Made by a program: the position numbers and the translations under genes
Shown: positions 25,726-34,358 of the stretch, in pieces
How the letters are laid out: every line of letters starts with the position of its first letter
Position numbering within the stretch: the first letter of the stretch is position 1
Assembly (NCBI RefSeq): GCF_014656055.1
Contig: NZ_BNBR01000002.1
Coordinates: 933,164-997,163, forward strand
DNA from: Streptomyces griseosporeus
GTDB lineage: Bacteria > Actinomycetota > Actinomycetes > Streptomycetales > Streptomycetaceae
Reading direction: 5' to 3'
DNA length: 64,000 nucleotides
Notes under the pieces: model-generated
The model's database searches: none
Seen by the model: only the letters and a program-made list of their open reading frames with translations
What the model was told of the DNA's origin: nothing

Positions 25726-26088
25726 TCAGGCGTCCCCGGCCGTCCCGAGGCGGGCGGCCTGACGGCCGGCGGCGTCCAGCAGGGCGTCGAGCAGGCCCGG
25801 GAAGAGGGCGTCCAGGTCGTCCCGGCGCAGGCCGTTCATCTTCGCCGTACCGCGGTAGACCTGCCGGATGACGCCGGCCTCGCGCAGCACGCGGAAGTGG
25901 TGGGTGGTGGTCGACTTGGTGACCGGCAGGTCGAAGTACGAACAGGACAGTTCGTCCTCGTCCCGGGCCAGGTCGCGCACGATGCGCAGCCGCATCGGGT
26001 CGGACAGCGCGTGCAGCACCGCTTCCAGCCGGATCTCCTCGCGTGCCGGGTGCGGGAGGACGCGGCTGCCGGTGGCGGTGGTGGTCAC
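25726..26088 (-). CDS. ArsR-type winged-helix regulator
   Basis: A 120-residue HTH regulator. The core includes L-S-D-P-M-R-L-R-I-V and the recognition region L-P-V-T-K-S-T-T-T-H-H-F-R-V-L-R. The metal-binding C-x-C of classic ArsR is absent (one Cys in E-L-S-C-S-Y), so a non-metal signal is more likely. It is divergent from an Old Yellow Enzyme gene, with two identical palindromes between the starts. By analogy it represses the flavoenzyme and itself until an electrophile or redox signal releases it. Confidence 0.88.
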   Translation of the reverse strand: MTTTATGSRVLPHPAREEIRLEAVLHALSDPMRLRIVRDLARDEDELSCSYFDLPVTKSTTTHHFRVLREAGVIRQVYRGTAKMNGLRRDDLDALFPGLLDALLDAAGRQAARLGTAGDA

Positions 26089-26121
26089 GGCACGGCTCCC
26101 CTTCGTCGGATGCCCTCATTG

Positions 26122-26171
26122 TACGAAGGCTGTCGTAGTTTGACATCCACCGTACTACGATGGCTATCGTA
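26122..26171. promoter_or_regulatory. Paired operators TACGA-N6-TCGTA between arsR and the OYE gene
   Basis: Two 16-bp dyads of the same form occur at 26122-26137 (spacer AGGCTG) and 26156-26171 (spacer TGGCTA), start to start 34 bp apart. The second ends 38 bp before the OYE GTG and the first begins 34 bp from the arsR ATG, so one dimer sits in front of each gene. Confidence 0.85.
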
Positions 26172-26209
26172 CGAGTCGAAACCTCGGTCCCCGACGAACG
26201 GAGTCCGCC

Positions 26210-27313
26210 GTGAGCGCGCTCTTCGAGCCCTTCACCCTGCGCGACGTGACCATCCCCAACCGCGTGTGGATGCCGCCGATGTGCCAGTACTCCGCCGCGC
26301 CCGACGGCCCCGAGGCCGGCGCGCCGCACGACTGGCACTTCGCGCACTACGCGGCCCGCGCGGCCGGCGGCACCGGGCTGATCATCGTCGAGGCCACGGC
26401 CGTCTCGCCGGAGGGCCGGATCTCCCCCTACGACCTGGGGCTGTGGAACGACACACAGACGGAGGCCTTCCGCCGCATCACCCGTTTCCTCACCGCACAG
26501 GGCACCATCCCCGCGATCCAGCTCGGCCACGGCGGGCGCAAGGCCTCCACCGACCGCCCCTGGAAGGGCGGCGCGCCCGTCGGACCCGACGCGCACGGCT
26601 GGCAGCCGCTGGCGCCGAGCCCGGTCCCCTTCGACGAGCACCACCCGGTGCCGGCCGAGCTGACGGTCGACCAGATCCAGGAGGTCGTCGGCCAGTTCGC
26701 CGACGCGGCCCGCCGGGCGCTGGCCGCCGGGTTCGAGGCGGTGGAGATCCACGGCGCCCACGGCTACCTCATCAACGAGTTCCTCTCCCCGCACACCAAC
26801 CACCGCACCGACGCCTACGGCGGCTCTTACGAGAACCGCACCCGGTTCGCCCTGGAGGTCGTCGACGCCGTCCGCGCGGTGTGGCCCGAGGGCAAGCCGC
26901 TGTTCTTCCGCGTCTCGGCGACCGACTGGCTGCCGGAGGGCGGCTGGACCGCGGACGACACCGTGCGCTTCGCCCGCGAGCTGCACGCCCACGGCGTCGA
27001 CCTGCTGGACGTCTCCACCGGCGGCAACGCCTCCGGCGTGCACATCCCCGTCCGCCCCGGCTACCAGGTGCCCTACGCCGCCCGCGTCAAGGCCGAGACC
27101 CCGCTGGCCGTCGCCGCGGTCGGCCTGATCACCGAGCCCGAGCAGGCCGCCAAGATCCTCGCCAACGACGAGGCCGACGCTGTCCTCCTCGGCCGCGAAC
27201 TGCTGCGCAACCCGTCCTGGGCGCGGCAGGCCGCCGACCGGCTCGGCGGAACGGTCCGCGTGCCCGACCAGTACCACCGCGCCGCACCGGCCCGGCAGCG
27301 GCGCGGCGCCTGA
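26210..27313 (+). CDS. NADH:flavin oxidoreductase, Old Yellow Enzyme (YqjM-like)
   Basis: A 367-residue FMN TIM-barrel ene-reductase that reduces activated C=C bonds using NAD(P)H. The N-terminus has N-R-V-W-M-P-P-M-C-Q-Y-S, whose Cys is the redox-tuning residue of the thermophilic-like/YqjM class. Then come Q-L-G-H-G-G-R-K and the substrate-binding H-G-A-H-G-Y-L, followed by the Y-G-G-S-Y-E-N-R-T-R-F block. GTG at 26210 is used. It is divergent from an ArsR regulator with matched operators, as in electrophile-stress systems. Confidence 0.92.
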   Translation: MSALFEPFTLRDVTIPNRVWMPPMCQYSAAPDGPEAGAPHDWHFAHYAARAAGGTGLIIVEATAVSPEGRISPYDLGLWNDTQTEAFRRITRFLTAQGTIPAIQLGHGGRKASTDRPWKGGAPVGPDAHGWQPLAPSPVPFDEHHPVPAELTVDQIQEVVGQFADAARRALAAGFEAVEIHGAHGYLINEFLSPHTNHRTDAYGGSYENRTRFALEVVDAVRAVWPEGKPLFFRVSATDWLPEGGWTADDTVRFARELHAHGVDLLDVSTGGNASGVHIPVRPGYQVPYAARVKAETPLAVAAVGLITEPEQAAKILANDEADAVLLGRELLRNPSWARQAADRLGGTVRVPDQYHRAAPARQRRGA

Positions 27314-27539
27314 GCAAAGGGCTTGATCCGGGTCCGGCCCGCGTGATCAGCAGTCGTCGCCGGCGAACTGGCGACGGCGCGCACCCAGTTCGCGCCGGAG
27401 ATCGTGCGGGACGGCTTCTCCGGTCAGGTCCCGCCCTCCCGATCAGCCCGGAGCCGCGTGGCTCGCCGGCCCCACGAAGGCGCCCTGGCCCGGAGCCGGG
27501 CCGATCCGACGGCGGACCTCGACCCGGCCGGTGGCGTCC
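27314..27539. other. Convergent intergenic region, no supported gene
   Basis: 226 bp between the stops of the Old Yellow Enzyme and the P-type ATPase. One forward frame can be read as E-L-A-T-A-R-T-Q-F-A-P-E-I-V, which looks protein-like, but it has no start with a ribosome site and I cannot assign it. No clear hairpin terminator was seen. Confidence 0.5.
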
Positions 27540-30500
27540 TCACCGGGCCGCTGCCGCCGCCCGGCCCAGGCGCAGGACCGTGCGCTCCAGTTGGGGCAGC
27601 GCCCGCTGGCCGGTCACCGCGAGGGCGATCGCCAGGGCGACGCCCGCCCAGGCGAGCGGGCCCAGCGGGGTGCAGCCGAAGAAGTGGCTGGCGCCGGGCG
27701 TCTGGACCAGCAGCACCAGGGCGGCCGCCGAGCCGACGACGGTGGCCCGCACCAGGGGGCTGCCGCGCCGGTCGGCGAGGGTCTGGGCGAGCTGGGTGCC
27801 GACCACCGCGCACAGCGCCATGGTGGTGGAGCGCCGCCGGGTGCCCGGGGTGAAGCGGCCGAACAGCCAGGCGGTCACCGCGCCCAGGCAGGTGGTCAGG
27901 GCCCGGTGCCGGATCTGTTCCATCAGCGGCGCGCCGAGCAGGGAGGTGCCGAGCGGCGCCTCGCCGTGCGTGTCGGCCGGGTCCCGCTGCGGGGTGACGG
28001 CGACGGCCATCGCCGGGAACAGGTCGGTGAAGAGGTTGACCAGCAGCATCTGACGGGTCGCGAGCGGTGCCGCGCCGCCGAGGAGCGTGCCGATCACGCC
28101 GAAGCCGACCTCGCCCGCGTTGCCGCCGATCAGGATGGCGATGGCGTCGGCGACGCTGTGCCACAGGGCGCGGCCCTCGCCGACCGCCTCCACCAGGGCG
28201 CCCAGGTCGTCGGTGAGCACCAGGTCGGCGGCGTTGCGGGCGGCGGCCGAGCCGCGGGCGTTGATGCCGACGCCGATGTCGGCGGCGCGGATGGCCGCGG
28301 CGTCGTTGGCGCCGTCGCCGACCATGCCGACGACCCGGCCCGCGTCCCGCAGCGCCTCGACGACCTGGAGCTTCTGCTCGGGCGCGACCCGGGCGACGAC
28401 CCCGGCGTCCCGCAGGATGCGGGCCCGCTCGGCCCGGTCGACGGCGGCGAGTTCGTCGCCGGTGACCACGCCGGTGTCCTCGGGCCAGCCCAGCTGGACG
28501 GCGATCGCGCGGGCGGTCTGCGGATGGTCGCCGGTCAGCATGACGGGCCGTACGCCCGCCTCGCGCAGCCCGTGCACCAGCGCGGTGGAGGTCTCGCGGG
28601 GCACGTCGGCCAGCGCCACCAGACCGGTGAACTCCAGCCCGTTGAGCGGCTCTTCGAGGGCGTCGGCGTCGCTCTCGTCCTCCCGCAGCCGCCGCCCGGC
28701 GACGGCCAGCACCCGCAGCCCGTCCCGGGCCAGGGCGTGCGCGGTGTCGTCGGCTGCGTCGGCCGGCCCCGCGCAGGCGGGCAGGACGGTCTCCGGGGCG
28801 CCCTTGACCACCAGCAGGCGCGCGCCGTCCCCGTCGCGGCCGACGGCGGCGGCATAGCCGCGGCCCGCCTCGAACGGGCGGCCCTCGCTCTGCTCCCACG
28901 CCGGGTCGGGTTCGGCGGCGGCCAGGATCGCCTCGTCGGTGGCGTGCGTCGGCCGGTCGCCGTCGCCGTTCAGCCGGGGGCAGGCGCGCGCCGCCGTCGT
29001 CAGCACGCTCGCGTCGCCCTCGGCGCCCTCCGCGTCCGTGGTGCGCACCAGCCGCAGCCGGTTCTCGGTGAGGGTGCCCGTCTTGTCGAAGCAGACGGTG
29101 TCCATGCGGCCCAGCGCCTCCAGCGTGCGCGGGGCCCGCACCAGGACGCCCCGGCTGCTCAGCCGGCGGGCGGCGGCGAGCTGCGCGACCGTGGCCACCA
29201 GCGGCAGCCCCTCGGGCACGGCCGCCACGGCCACCGCGACACCGCCGCTGACCGCCTCGCGGATCGGGGTGCCGCGCAGCAGCGCGAGCCCGGTCACCGT
29301 GGCACCGCCGGCCAGCGTCCACGGCAGCGCCTTGGACGTCAGTTCCTGCAGCCGGGCCTGGACACCGGCGGCCGGAGGGGTGCGGGCGGCGAGGGAGACC
29401 GCCCGGGACGCCTCGGTGCGCTCGCCGGTCTCCACGACGACCGCGCGGGCGTGCCCGGCGACCACGGTCGTGCCCTCGAAGACCATGCAGTGCCGCTCGG
29501 CGACGGGCGCGCGGGGCGCGGGGTCGGTGCGCTTCTCCACCGGCAGCGACTCGCCGGTCAGCGCCGACTCGTCCACCTCCAGGCCCTCGGCCCACAGCAG
29601 CCGGGCGTCGGCGGGGACGACGTCGTCGCCCTTCAGCTCGATGACATGGCCGGGGGCCAGCCTGGCCGCGTCCACGGTCCGCGCCTCGCGCTCGGCGACG
29701 ACCCGCGCCTTCTGCTTCTGCTCGGCGCGCAGCCCGGACAGCGCCTGCTCGGCGCGCAGCCGCTGGAGGCCGCCGACCAGGGCGTTGAGGTCGAGGGCGC
29801 CGACGACCAGCAGCGCGTCGACGGCGGAGCCGAGGATCGCGGAGGCGGCCGAGCCGACCGCGAGGACCGGGGTGAGCGGGTCGTCCAGCTCCCCGCGCAC
29901 CGCCCGGGCCAGCCGTACCGTCCAGCGGGCGGGGGCCAGCGGCGGCAGGGCGCCCGCGCCCTCGGCGACCCGCCGCACCCGGCCGGTGGTCTGCTCCAGC
30001 AGCGAGGGCGGGGCCTCGGCCTGCCGGTCGAGCCGTTCGCGTACGTCGTCGGGGTGCAGGGCGTGCCAGGCCACCCGGGGCCGCGGGTGGGGCGGCCGGG
30101 CGAGGGCCACGCCGAGTGCGGCGCGTGTGCCCGACACCAGGGCCGCGACCGCGCTCATGTCGACGGGGGCGTGCCGCAGGCCCGGCAGCGGGCTGCGGCG
30201 GCCCTTGCGTGCCTCGCCGACGGCGACGAGCAGCCCGGACAGGGCGGCGCCGGAGCGGGCCAGGGTCTGCGAGCGGCGGCTCACGCCCCGGGCGGCCGGC
30301 ACGGCCGTCAGCAGCCGCCACAGGTCGGGGAGCCCGTGCGGGGCGACCACGTCGGCGCCCCACACCACGGCCGCGTTGCGGTCGGCGAGCGCCACCGCCA
30401 CGTCCCCGGCGAGCAGCCCGTCCAGGACCTCCTTGTCGTCGGCGGAGCCGGGCCGGGCGACGGTGACGACCCCGCCGCGCTCGCGCAGCTCGGTGACGAC

Positions 30501-31802
30501 CTCGCCGAGCGGCCGGTCGGCGGAGACGACGTGGTCGGCGAGGCCGGTGACGTCGTCCAGGTCCGGGTGTTCGGCGACCACGACGCGCAGTCCGGCCCGC
30601 CGGGCGGCGTCCAGCACGGCCTCGGCCCACGGATCGCATCCGGCGTCGGGGGTGCGCAGCGCGCTGGGGTGCAGGACCAGCGTCTCGGCGGTCTCCAGCT
30701 GGCGCAGGCGGTCGGTGTCGCGCACGAGGACGCCGGTGCGGGCCAGCGCGCAGCCGAGGACGGCGTTGAAGGCGGCGGGGCCGTAGCGGGCGGCCTTCGG
30801 CGATCCGGCCAGCACCGCCTCGGCGGCCTCCGCGGCGTTGTGCTTGACGAGCAGGGTCGCGGCGGCGCCCAGCAGGCTGCCGGTGGCGGCGTGGGCGGCG
30901 TACTCCTGCGCGGGGCTGCTGCGCAGCGGCGGCCGGGGGCGGGCGTCGGGGGCCACGTCCTCGCGGCCGGGCGCGCAGAGCAGGTCGTGGTCGTAGTCGA
31001 AGGCGGCGGCGCGGGCCAGGGTCTCCACCAGCTGGAGCGTCCGCAGCACCCCGTCGAGCAGGAGGGCGGGCGGTGTCTGTCCGGCGCCGTGGGCGGCGGC
31101 GTTCGCGGCGGCGAGCACCAGGTCCATGCGCGAGGGGCCGAGCCGGGTCCGCAGCCAGCTGCGGAAGCGGGGGTTCTCCCGCAGCAGGGTCACGGCCGCG
31201 GTGACCAGCCGCGGCGAGGGCGGGATCCGCAGCGCGTACGCGCCCAGCGCCACGGCGGTGCCCACCGCGTCGGCGGCCAGGGCCAGCGCGGCCATGCGCA
31301 CGCCGGACGGATCGCCGGGGTGCGCGAACTCCTCCACCGTCTCGTCGGTCGAACCGAGCCCGTGCCGCTGGGCGAGGTCGGTGGCCAGGTCCATGACCCG
31401 GTCGGTGGCGGCCTCCTCGGCCGCGGACACCACCAGGCGTTTGAGTCCGCGGTCCCAGTAGGCGTAGGCGACGTCGGGCCGGCCGGCCAGGGAGTCGGCG
31501 ACGCGGCGCGCCGCGGACTCCGTCCCGCCCGCCCGGCGCACCCGCTCCGGGGCCTCGGCCCGCAGGGCCAGATGCGCACGCCGGCCCGAGCGCCAGTCGC
31601 CGCCCGCGCCCGGCAGCGCGGCGCGCGCGACCCGGCCGACCCTGACCGCGGTGTCCGCGCCGCGGACGCCGGCCCGGGCCGTCCCGGCCACCGCACCGGC
31701 GGCCGCGCCGACGGCGGGCGCGGCGCCGCGCACCAGCAGCCGCGGCCCGGCGAGCATCAGCCCGGCGGCCGCGGAGGACACCCTCACCATTCCCAGAGCC
31801 AT
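27540..31802 (-). CDS. Large cation-transporting P-type ATPase, CtpI/CtpH-like
   Basis: A 1,420-residue P-type ATPase, far longer than the usual 700-900. Residues about 85-155 look like an HMA-type fold. About 160-640 form a degenerate ATPase-like half (membrane helices plus a remnant haloacid-type domain without DKTGT). About 640-1420 are the active pump: T-G-E-S (near 750), P-E-G-L-P (near 863), the phosphorylation site D906 in D-K-T-G-T-L-T, M-L-T-G-D-H-P (near 1087) and G-D-G-A-N-D-A (near 1160). P-E-G-L-P instead of CPx points to the type-II-like group, as in mycobacterial CtpH/CtpI. The transported ion is unknown. ATG at 31802 follows GAGGGTGG. Confidence 0.88.
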   Translation of the reverse strand: MALGMVRVSSAAAGLMLAGPRLLVRGAAPAVGAAAGAVAGTARAGVRGADTAVRVGRVARAALPGAGGDWRSGRRAHLALRAEAPERVRRAGGTESAARRVADSLAGRPDVAYAYWDRGLKRLVVSAAEEAATDRVMDLATDLAQRHGLGSTDETVEEFAHPGDPSGVRMAALALAADAVGTAVALGAYALRIPPSPRLVTAAVTLLRENPRFRSWLRTRLGPSRMDLVLAAANAAAHGAGQTPPALLLDGVLRTLQLVETLARAAAFDYDHDLLCAPGREDVAPDARPRPPLRSSPAQEYAAHAATGSLLGAAATLLVKHNAAEAAEAVLAGSPKAARYGPAAFNAVLGCALARTGVLVRDTDRLRQLETAETLVLHPSALRTPDAGCDPWAEAVLDAARRAGLRVVVAEHPDLDDVTGLADHVVSADRPLGEVVTELRERGGVVTVARPGSADDKEVLDGLLAGDVAVALADRNAAVVWGADVVAPHGLPDLWRLLTAVPAARGVSRRSQTLARSGAALSGLLVAVGEARKGRRSPLPGLRHAPVDMSAVAALVSGTRAALGVALARPPHPRPRVAWHALHPDDVRERLDRQAEAPPSLLEQTTGRVRRVAEGAGALPPLAPARWTVRLARAVRGELDDPLTPVLAVGSAASAILGSAVDALLVVGALDLNALVGGLQRLRAEQALSGLRAEQKQKARVVAEREARTVDAARLAPGHVIELKGDDVVPADARLLWAEGLEVDESALTGESLPVEKRTDPAPRAPVAERHCMVFEGTTVVAGHARAVVVETGERTEASRAVSLAARTPPAAGVQARLQELTSKALPWTLAGGATVTGLALLRGTPIREAVSGGVAVAVAAVPEGLPLVATVAQLAAARRLSSRGVLVRAPRTLEALGRMDTVCFDKTGTLTENRLRLVRTTDAEGAEGDASVLTTAARACPRLNGDGDRPTHATDEAILAAAEPDPAWEQSEGRPFEAGRGYAAAVGRDGDGARLLVVKGAPETVLPACAGPADAADDTAHALARDGLRVLAVAGRRLREDESDADALEEPLNGLEFTGLVALADVPRETSTALVHGLREAGVRPVMLTGDHPQTARAIAVQLGWPEDTGVVTGDELAAVDRAERARILRDAGVVARVAPEQKLQVVEALRDAGRVVGMVGDGANDAAAIRAADIGVGINARGSAAARNAADLVLTDDLGALVEAVGEGRALWHSVADAIAILIGGNAGEVGFGVIGTLLGGAAPLATRQMLLVNLFTDLFPAMAVAVTPQRDPADTHGEAPLGTSLLGAPLMEQIRHRALTTCLGAVTAWLFGRFTPGTRRRSTTMALCAVVGTQLAQTLADRRGSPLVRATVVGSAAALVLLVQTPGASHFFGCTPLGPLAWAGVALAIALAVTGQRALPQLERTVLRLGRAAAAAR

Positions 31803-31812
31803 GGCACCACCC

Positions 31813-32565
31813 TCAGCGGTCGTGGCCGTGGGCCGGACGGGACGTACCGGAGGCCATGCGGACCCGGCCCGCTCGTGACGTGAGCCGGCCGGCGGGGTTG
31901 CCCGCGGCGTGACCGGCGGCGGACCGGGCGGCCCTGGCCGACCGCGCGGCGGAGCGGGCCGCGCCCGTGCCGGACTTACCCGTGCCCGAGGGACGCTCGT
32001 CCCGGGAGGTGTCCCCCGTGCCGGACCTACCCGTGCCCGGGGAACGCTCGTCCCGGGAGGTGTCCCCCGTGCCGGGCCGGTCCTGGTCACCGGCCGCGCT
32101 CCTGGTGGCGCCGGTCGCCGGCCTGCGCGCGGCCGCCGTGGACCTGCGCGCCTCGATGCCGCCGCCGGCCGCCGACTTCATCGCCCCGGCCGTGGTCCTC
32201 CTGGCCTCGGGGCCGCGGGGCCGCCACTCGGGGCGCGCGCCACCGCCGGCGCCGGCCTCGCCGGCCGCCTCCGCCGCCGTACCGCCCGCCCCTTCGCTGC
32301 CCTGTTCCCGCTGCCGTGCCTGGGTCAGCCAGGCCACCGCCGCCCCGGTCAGGGCGACCGGCCACTCCACGACACCGGCGACGCCGAGCACGCCGGCACC
32401 GGTGTACACCGCCAGCCGGCGGCCACGGGGGGACACGCGCCCGACCGCGTCCAGCGCTCCTCCGGCGGCCCGGCCGACCGTGCCGGCGCCCGGCACCTTG
32501 CCCAGCAACGAGACCGGGGCGCGCAGCGGCCGGGGAAGTCCGGACGACGCTTCCTGCCGTGCCAT
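31813..32565 (-). CDS. Low-complexity protein preceding the P-type ATPase
   Basis: A 250-residue protein without a recognised family. Residues 1-45 are basic and Gly/Pro-rich, about 50-85 include a hydrophobic stretch (Y-T-G-A-G-V-L-G-V-A-G-V-V) that may cross the membrane, and the remainder is Ala/Arg/Ser/Gly-rich and predicted disordered, with a 17-residue tandem duplication containing G-T-G-D-T-S-R-D-E-R. It ends 10 bp before the ATPase start, so the two are co-transcribed. The N-terminal Gly/Ala pattern resembles the start of the ATPase. A pump accessory or localisation role is inference. Confidence 0.65.
   Translation of the reverse strand: MARQEASSGLPRPLRAPVSLLGKVPGAGTVGRAAGGALDAVGRVSPRGRRLAVYTGAGVLGVAGVVEWPVALTGAAVAWLTQARQREQGSEGAGGTAAEAAGEAGAGGGARPEWRPRGPEARRTTAGAMKSAAGGGIEARRSTAAARRPATGATRSAAGDQDRPGTGDTSRDERSPGTGRSGTGDTSRDERPSGTGKSGTGAARSAARSARAARSAAGHAAGNPAGRLTSRAGRVRMASGTSRPAHGHDR
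31967..32068. repeat. Two tandem 51-bp units within the ATPase-companion gene
   Basis: Copies at 31967-32017 and 32018-32068 are nearly identical; a third copy begins with GTGCCGG at 32069 and then diverges. The length is a multiple of three, so each copy adds 17 residues and keeps the frame. Confidence 0.9.
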
Positions 32566-32693
32566 GGCTCACTCGCCTCCCGAGCAGATCCACTCGTGTC
32601 GACTCCTGGACCTGCCGAGTTCCCCGGTTCACCGCGGTCACCCGCGTCCGCGGAGGTGACAGCGCCCGCTGCCGCCCCCGCGGACGTCCGGGA

Positions 32694-33998
32694 TCAACCG
32701 ACCGCGCAGGGGCTGCCGTTGAGCGTGAAGGCGGACGGGGCGGAGCTGTTGCCGGTGTGGGTCGCCTGGTAACCGAACGTGACACTGGCGTTCGGGGCGA
32801 GCGTCCCGTTGTACGACGCGTTCGTGGCCGTCACCGCGCCGGAGGACGGGGCGTACGAGGCGCCCCAGCCGTTGGTGATGGTCTGGCCGGCCGGCAGGGT
32901 GAAGCCGAGCCGCCAGCCGGTGAGCGTCGAGGTGCCGGTGTTGGTGAGCGTGACGGAGCCGGTCAGGCCGTTGTTCCAGGCGGTGGTCGTGGCCTTCACC
33001 CGGCAGGCGGACGGCTGGGGCTGCGGTCCCGGGCCGGAGGTGTCCAGGCCGAAGAAGGTGAGGGCGCGGGCGCCCATGCCGCTCGCGTACAGGTTGTGGC
33101 CGACGCCCTGGAGGCTGATCGCCTCGACGGGGGCGTGGTCACCGGTGCCGCCGTAGCGGGTGCGGGTCCAGCCGGACTGGGGGGTGTCGGTGGCGGCGGG
33201 CGTCTGGCTCACGCCGAGCACGTTCGTCCACTGCTTGATCTCTTCCCCGAAGTTGGGGTAGCGCAGCGTGTCGTCCGCGGTGCCGTGCCACACCTGCATG
33301 CGCGGGCGGGGCCCGGTGTAGCCCGGGTAGGCGGCGCGGACCAGGTCGCCCCACTGCTGCGGGGTGCGGATCACGGTGCCGCCGGCGCAGGCGCTGTTCC
33401 ACTCGGAGCCGTCGGTGGTGGCGAAGCAGCCGAAGGGGACTCCGGAGAAGGCGGCGCCCGCGGCGAACACGTCGGGGTAGTCGCCGAGCAGGACGTTGGT
33501 CATCATCGCGCCGGAGGACATGCCCGTGGCGTAGATGCGGGAGGTGTCGGCGGAGTAGGTGCGCACCACCCAGTCGACCATCGACTTGATGCCGACGGGG
33601 TCGCTGCCGCCGCCGCGCCTGAGGGCCTGCGGCGAGGAGACGTCGAAGCACTTGCTGGCGCGGGTGACCGACGGGTAGATCACGACGAAGCCGTGGCGGT
33701 CGGCGAGCGAGGCCCACTCGGTGCCGGAGTACATCGCCGGGCCGGAGCCGGTGCAGTAGTGCACGGCGACGACGACCGCGGGGTGCGCGGTGACGCCGGC
33801 GGGGACGTAGACGTACATCTGGAGGTTGCTGGGGTTCTCGCCGAAGCCGGTGACCTCGGTGAGGGTGGCGGCGGGCACCGCGGTGGTGCGGGCCGCGGCG
33901 GGGGGCGCGGTGAGCGTCAGCGTGGCGAGCAGCGGCACGAGCGCCGCGACGAGGGCCGTCAGCAGTGTGCGCAGGGGGCGTTTGCGGGTGGGGGGCAA
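32694..33998 (-). CDS. Secreted PHB-depolymerase/feruloyl-esterase-like enzyme with CBM2
   Basis: A 434-residue exported esterase. A basic signal peptide ends in A-P-P-A-A-A (about residue 36). The alpha/beta-hydrolase domain (about 45-320) has the nucleophile in G-M-S-S-G-A-M-M-T, the D-D in H-G-T-A-D-D-T and His in G-V-G-H-N-L, as in CE1 acetyl-xylan/feruloyl esterases and PHB depolymerases. A short Pro/Gln linker leads to a C-terminal cellulose-binding CBM2 with paired cysteines. TTG at 33998 is preferred: it has an AGAAGGG site, whereas the in-frame ATG at 34094 lies inside a CebR-like box. The role is removal of side groups from cellulose-associated xylan. Confidence 0.85.
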   Translation of the reverse strand: MPPTRKRPLRTLLTALVAALVPLLATLTLTAPPAAARTTAVPAATLTEVTGFGENPSNLQMYVYVPAGVTAHPAVVVAVHYCTGSGPAMYSGTEWASLADRHGFVVIYPSVTRASKCFDVSSPQALRRGGGSDPVGIKSMVDWVVRTYSADTSRIYATGMSSGAMMTNVLLGDYPDVFAAGAAFSGVPFGCFATTDGSEWNSACAGGTVIRTPQQWGDLVRAAYPGYTGPRPRMQVWHGTADDTLRYPNFGEEIKQWTNVLGVSQTPAATDTPQSGWTRTRYGGTGDHAPVEAISLQGVGHNLYASGMGARALTFFGLDTSGPGPQPQPSACRVKATTTAWNNGLTGSVTLTNTGTSTLTGWRLGFTLPAGQTITNGWGASYAPSSGAVTATNASYNGTLAPNASVTFGYQATHTGNSSAPSAFTLNGSPCAVG

Positions 33999-34093
33999 GG
34001 GCCGAGTCCCTTCTGATGCGGGGGAAGAGCGGGGGGAGAGCGTCCGGACCGCAGGGGATGTCCGGTGGCATGGTGGCATGGACACGTCCGTCA

Positions 34094-34107
34094 TGGAAGC
34101 GCTCCCA
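34094..34107. promoter_or_regulatory. CebR-like operator
   Basis: TGGAAGCGCTCCCA matches the Streptomyces CebR consensus TGGGAGCGCTCCCA at 13 of 14 positions. CebR is the LacI-type repressor released by cello-oligosaccharides. The site is about 96 bp upstream of the esterase start and also upstream of the divergent pectate lyase. Confidence 0.75.
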
Positions 34108-34164
34108 CGGCCTTCTCGCGACGGCCGACAGTGGCCGGATGTGTTCTGCGCGAGGCGTTGACCA

Positions 34165-34178
34165 GAAAGCGCTTACCT
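34165..34178. promoter_or_regulatory. Second LacI-type operator-like site
   Basis: AGAAAGCGCTTACC has the perfect AAGCGCTT core characteristic of LacI-family operators and the same AGCGCT centre as the CebR-like box 71 bp away. It could belong to CebR or to another sugar repressor. Confidence 0.5.
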
Positions 34179-34253
34179 CTTACGGTCCGTTCAACAGTGT
34201 GACCGACCGGAGCCACGTGAGGCCCAGAGCGGCGCATCAATGCCGCGCAAGTT

Positions 34254-34282
34254 CACATGCATATACGTAACCCATGCATGTG
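34254..34282. promoter_or_regulatory. Inverted repeat upstream of the pectate lyase
   Basis: CACATGCAT (34254-34262) and ATGCATGTG (34274-34282) are a perfect 9-bp dyad with an 11-bp spacer containing ATACGTAA. It lies 77 bp before the pectate lyase ATG, in the likely promoter. No cognate regulator is adjacent. Confidence 0.5.
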
Positions 34283-34358
34283 GACAGCCGTATCCGCGCG
34301 GCGAAGGGACGCACCCGCAATGCGTACACACCCCCCAACCGGAAGAAGGCATCGGGAC

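Noticed and set aside
27531..31883. A forward-strand open frame of about 1,450 codons opposite the P-type ATPase
   Set aside because: It is an antisense shadow caused by GC3 bias. The reverse strand carries complete P-type ATPase motifs in order, while the forward frame is low-complexity Gly/Arg/Ala with no motif.
34000..34094. Upstream ATG start for the CBM2 esterase
   Set aside because: The ATG lies in a CebR-like box and would put about 32 polar residues before the signal peptide. The TTG at 33998 has a good ribosome site and opens directly on the signal peptide.
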